Of a DNA stretch of 64,000 nt, positions 60,563 to 64,000 are shown piece by piece. The notes under the pieces were generated by a model, which was not told the origin of the DNA, ran no database searches, and saw only the letters and a list, made by a program, of their open reading frames with translations. Within the stretch, counting starts at the first letter, position 1. Every line of letters begins with the position of its first letter. Source of the DNA: Thermus sediminis (GTDB lineage: Bacteria > Deinococcota > Deinococci > Deinococcales > Thermaceae); NCBI RefSeq assembly GCF_003426945.1, contig NZ_QURO01000004.1:1116001-1180000 (forward strand), in the 5' to 3' direction. The position numbers were made by a program, and so were the translations under genes.

Positions 60563-61668
60563 GCCTCCTCCTTCAGGACCAGGTGGTCCCGGTGGACCAC
60601 CTCCTCCGTGTAGCGGTAGCCTAGGATGGCCTCAATCTCCGCGCTCCTCCTTCCCCGGATGCGGTCGATCTCTTCCGAGGCGTAGTTGGCGAGCCCCACC
60701 CCCACCTCCTCCCCGCCCTCTGAAAGGAGGCGGACCGCCTCCCCCCGGGAAAACCGCCCCCGCACCTCCTTGATCCCAGCGGGGAGGAGGCTCGCCCCCC
60801 GCTCCTTTAGGGCCCGCACCGCCCCCGCGTCCAATAAGAGCTCCCCCCTGGGGCGGAGGAGGCCGTAGAGCCAGGCCTTCTCCCCCCGGTAGCGCTTCTT
60901 GGCGTGGAAGTAGGTGCCCAGGGGGGCCCCCTCCAGGGCCTCCAGGATGGCCCCGGGCCGCCTCCCGGGGAGGAGGAGGGTGGGGATGCCCACCCGGCCC
61001 GCAAGCCTTGCGGCCAAGAGCTTGCTCCGCATCCCCCCGCTTCCCAAGGGGTTCCCGCCCCCGGCCAGGGCCAGGACCCTTTCTACGTCCTCCACCTCGA
61101 GGATGGCCCTGGCCCCAGGGTTCCGCTTGGGGTCCTCTTCATAAAGGGCATCTACGTCGGAAAGGAGGAGGAGAAGCCCCGCCTCCACCAGGGCGGCAAC
61201 CCGGGCCGAGAGCTGGTCGTTGTCCCCGAAGCGGATCTCGTGGAAGGCCACGGTGTCGTTCTCGTTGATGATGGGGACCACCCCCAGGTCCAAAAGGGCC
61301 CTCAGGGTGGCCTTGGCGTTCAGGTAGCCCTCCCGAAGGGAGAGGTCCTCGGCGGTGAGGAGGACCTGGGCCACCCGCAGGCCCGAGGGGGCGAAGGCCT
61401 CCCGCCAAAGGGCCATGAGGAGGGGCTGGCCGATGGCGGCCAGGGCCTGCTTCTTGGGCATGTCCTTGGGCCTGGGGAGGCCCATGAGGGCCATGCCCGC
61501 CGCCACCGCCCCCGAGGAGACCAGGACCACCTCCCGCCCCTCCTCCCTTAGCCAGGCCACCTGGCGGGCGATCTCCCCCATGGCCTCCCGGTCCAGACCC
61601 TCTTCCCCGGCCAGGACGGCGCTCCCCACCTTCACCACCAGGCGCCTTGCGGAAAGCCCAGGCCGCAT
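60559..61668 (-). CDS. proB: Glutamate 5-kinase
   Basis: 369 aa. Amino-acid kinase domain: RLVVKVGSAVLAGEEGLD, VLVSSGAVAAGMALMGL, PIINENDTVAFHEIRFGDND, LLLLSDVDALYEEDP, GSGGMRSKLLAARLA; the C-terminal PUA domain contains RGELLLDAGAVRALKERGAS and VGVGLANYASEEIDRI. First step of proline synthesis, normally feedback-inhibited by proline. ATG 61668 is 8 nt after an extended -10 (TGCTATCCT); a TTG or longer start further upstream would precede the promoter. It heads proB-proA-TPR-yihY. Confidence 0.95.
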   Translation of the reverse strand: MRPGLSARRLVVKVGSAVLAGEEGLDREAMGEIARQVAWLREEGREVVLVSSGAVAAGMALMGLPRPKDMPKKQALAAIGQPLLMALWREAFAPSGLRVAQVLLTAEDLSLREGYLNAKATLRALLDLGVVPIINENDTVAFHEIRFGDNDQLSARVAALVEAGLLLLLSDVDALYEEDPKRNPGARAILEVEDVERVLALAGGGNPLGSGGMRSKLLAARLAGRVGIPTLLLPGRRPGAILEALEGAPLGTYFHAKKRYRGEKAWLYGLLRPRGELLLDAGAVRALKERGASLLPAGIKEVRGRFSRGEAVRLLSEGGEEVGVGLANYASEEIDRIRGRRSAEIEAILGYRYTEEVVHRDHLVLKEEA

Positions 61669-61676
61669 TAAGGCCC

Positions 61677-61682
61677 AGGATA
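61677..61682 (-). promoter_or_regulatory. -10 element of the proB operon
   Basis: Extended -10 TGCTATCCT on the minus strand (TATCCT is the complement of 61677-61682), 8 nt before the proB ATG. Confidence 0.5.
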
Positions 61683-61733
61683 GCACCTTATCATCTCATC
61701 CAATTTCTCCCGGGCCCTGTTAGGGTCGAAGGG

Positions 61734-64000
61734 ATGAGCCTGCGAGCCAGCCTTTATCTAGCCTTGGCCTTCCTCTTGGCAGCGTGCGACGCGTCCTCCG
61801 TCAACACCCCCCCACAGGTCTCAGCTTTCCAAGCCACCCCCCCCTGAAGGGGAAGCCCCCCTCAGTGTCCGCTTCACCTGGACCGCGCAAGACCCCGATG
61901 GGGACGCGTTGCGCTGCGTCCTAAAACCGGGAGATGGGGCCACGCTCATCCTGGACCCTTGCGGCACCTCCTACACCTACACGAACCCCAACGATTACAC
62001 CGCACTTCTTCAGGTTTCCGACAGAAAGGGGGCCACAGCTCAAAAGTCGGTCCTAGTCCGGGTCCACCCCAAGAAAGACTTCACCCTCAGCCTGAACCCC
62101 ACGAGCCTCACCGTCCCGCAAGGGGCTAGCGGCGCCACCACCCTGACCCTCGCCCCGAAGGGCGGGTTCACCGGCACCGTGAGCCTAAGCCTGGTGGGGG
62201 CTCCCAGCGGCATCACCCTCTCCCCCACGAGCGTGAATGTTACCGGCTCCAGTCCTGTGATCCAGACCCTCACCCTTACCGTGGGAAGCGGGGTGGCCCC
62301 GGGGACCTACAACCTCCAGGTAAGGGCCTCCTTGGGAAGCCTCTCCAAGACGGCCAACCTGGTCCTCAACGTCACCACCCCGACCAATCCAGACTTCACC
62401 ATGGTCCTGGAAAGCAACCACCTCACCGTCACACCTGGGGGCACTGCCCAAGTGCGCTTGGCCGTGACGGGAAACGGTGGGACCCTAAGCCTTCGCCTGG
62501 TGGACAGCAACAACGCCCCCTTTGCCTCGGTCAGCCTCTCCCCTTCCACTGCCCCTATACCCTCTGCTCCCATGCTAGAGTTTTCCGCTAGCCCTTCCTT
62601 GGCCCCAGGCACCTACCCATTGAAGGTCCAGGGGACCAGCAACGGCGTCACCAAGGAGGCCCCCCTTACCCTCGAGGTCCGTACCTCTTCCACCGTCAAC
62701 CTGAGGATCCTCAAGGCGGAATGGGGGCAGACTGTTCTCAAAGAGAACCTCCGCCTGGTGGCGGGGAAGGAAGCCCTCCTTCGGGTGCACCTTTTGGCAA
62801 GCCCCTCGGCCATCTCCCTAAGCCAGCCCCTTAGCGGGGCGGTCTACCTGGGTAGCGCCTTCCAGGGGAACCTCAGCTTCACCTGCCCCAACCCCATCCC
62901 CACAAGCACCGTCCAGGGGGACCTTTCCACCACCTGCAACGCCACCTTACCCGGCAACTGGGTAGCCCCAGGCCTCAGGGTGGAACTCAGGGCTGATCCC
63001 AACAACGAGGTAGCCGAAAGCAACGAAGCCGACAATGCCCTTACCCTGAGCCCCTCCATGGGGGCGGGCACCGTCCTCCACCTCACCGTGGTGCCCGTGC
63101 TCCACCAGGGGCAAACCGCCTCCATCCCCGGCTTCGCTCAGACCCTCTGGCGCATCTGGCCTCTATAGGCCATTTCATCCTCTACCCGAGCCCCCTACAC
63201 CTTCTCGGGGACCCTAAGCCCCAACGACGGCAACTCCTGGAGCCAGCTTTTGGGAGAGTTGCGAATCCTTCGACAAGCGGACGGAAGCGGGCGCTACTAC
63301 TACGGGTTCGTGAGGGTCACCTACACCTCCGGCATCGCCGGGATAGCCTACCTCCGCCACCCCGTGGCCGCGGGGTGGGACCATGCGGGGAGCGCCCCCC
63401 TTGTCATGGCCCACGAACTCGGGCACAACTTCGGCAGAGAACACAGCCCCTGCGGCTTTCCCCCGGGAGACCCCTCCGTGGATCCCAACTACCCCTACCC
63501 CAACGGAAGAATCGGGACCTGGGGGTACGACCTAGAGAGCAAAACCTTGCGCAACCCCAACGGGCACTACGACCTCATGAGCTACTGCTCCCCTCAGTGG
63601 GTCTCTGACTACACCTACGAGGGCGCCCAAAGCTTCCTGGAGCAAAACCCTCCCAGGCCCCTATCCCTGCCCCAGGAAGGCCTCCTCTTCTCCGGACGCA
63701 TCCAGGGGGATGAGGTGGTCTTCAACCCGCCCCTCAGGCTAGCGGTGGCCCTAGAGGGGATGCCTTCTCCCTACCGCCTCAGGGCCGATGGCGTGGAGGC
63801 GGAAGTCTACGTCTTGGAGGACTCTCATGGGACCCTTCACTTCCAGGCCTGGCTTCCCTTGAGGGAGTGGGGTCGTGTTGGCCTCTGGCGGGATGGGGGC
63901 CTCCTCAAGGAGATGGTGGCCGAACCTAGGCCCCTCGCGGAGCCGGAGGTGGAGCTCCGGGAGGAAGGGGGCCTCCTCCAGGTGCGCTGGAGGGGCTATC
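61734..64000 (+). pseudogene. Metzincin-type lipoprotein protease gene, frameshifted and with an internal TAG; continues past the window
   Basis: The reading frame opens at ATG 61734 with a lipoprotein signal (lipobox LLAAC) and reads up to a C8 tract (61837-61844), where it shifts and stops at 61847. Dropping one C restores the text ATPPEGEAPLSVRFTWTAQD, a PKD/cadherin-like start (DPDGDAL). The next frame runs to 63165 through repeated Ig/CARDB-like domains and hits TAG at 63166-63168, then continues open to the edge with the zinc motif HELGHNFGREH (HExxHxxGxxH) and Met-turn YDLMSYC. So: secreted, lipid-anchored, beta-domain-rich metalloprotease, broken by two lesions. Confidence 0.75.

Overview
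The window looks like a chromosomal segment of a Thermus species close to, but not identical with, T. thermophilus. The signs are very high G+C with third positions almost always G or C, many GTG and TTG starts, 1-16 bp overlaps between neighbouring genes, proteins that closely resemble T. thermophilus families (Ndx1, the TT1465-type LOG protein, LysK of the LysW lysine pathway, SlpA, ribosomal protein L28, LeuS), and a preference for leaderless genes in which a -10 element lies 6-8 nt before the start codon. No prophage, insertion sequence or CRISPR array was seen. The window is essentially housekeeping sequence, so the unusual material lies in regulatory DNA, pseudoenzymes and broken genes.

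Layout. 1-9 kb: a VOC-like gene (cut by the window edge), LOG, USP, then rlmB, lysK, a DUF2007-like gene, glk and DUF2905 on +. Facing them are folE, a gamma-carbonic anhydrase, ndx1, DUF1028 and a membrane protein on -, followed by rarA. 9-17.5 kb: a gene-poor stretch, an orphan sugar ABC permease, a CaiB-family CoA-transferase, the SRP RNA gene beside two DnaA boxes, a two-gene ABC exporter, an M29 aminopeptidase, an E2-like protein and uvrB. 17.5-27 kb: slpA with its strong promoter and long leader, glmS behind a leader that looks like a glmS ribozyme, an HD-GYP/DUF4127/trxB operon, and a tRNA-Gln/Glu/Glu cluster. 27-34.8 kb: an unrecognised gene, a membrane protein gene split by a frameshift, and a long minus-strand operon zapE - small acidic protein - deoB - cdaA - cdaR - def - fmt. 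34.8-46.5 kb: glutaredoxin, DinB, fabI, ispG-tgt, an AI-2E-type transporter, a degenerate M23 protein, rpmB, lspA, aspC, a 450-bp non-coding stretch, a lipid kinase, an inactive-looking histidine phosphatase, a GNAT and an HDAC-like protein. 46.5-64 kb: trmL, an AlbA/Schlafen protein, amtB-glnK, hrcA, a moaD-moaE fusion, rlmN, an acyl-CoA dehydrogenase, a Clp1/Grc3-like P-loop protein, leuS with an attenuator-like leader, then proB-proA-TPR-yihY, and a broken metzincin lipoprotein gene running off the end.

How the parts work together. Envelope genes recur: S-layer (slpA), amino-sugar supply (glmS), c-di-AMP synthesis (cdaA/cdaR), lipoprotein processing (lspA) and M23. The def-fmt pair, rpmB, leuS, rlmB, rlmN, tgt, trmL and the tRNAs serve translation. 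amtB-glnK senses nitrogen. The best candidate for an undescribed system is the leuS leader: a leaderless 8-codon peptide with one CTA leucine codon, followed by mutually exclusive RNA structures and an intrinsic terminator. Other notable signals are divergent gene pairs sharing symmetric -10 elements, convergent pairs sharing a CTAG stop, and paired DnaA boxes next to the SRP RNA gene. Family calls come from reading motifs by eye; no database search was possible.
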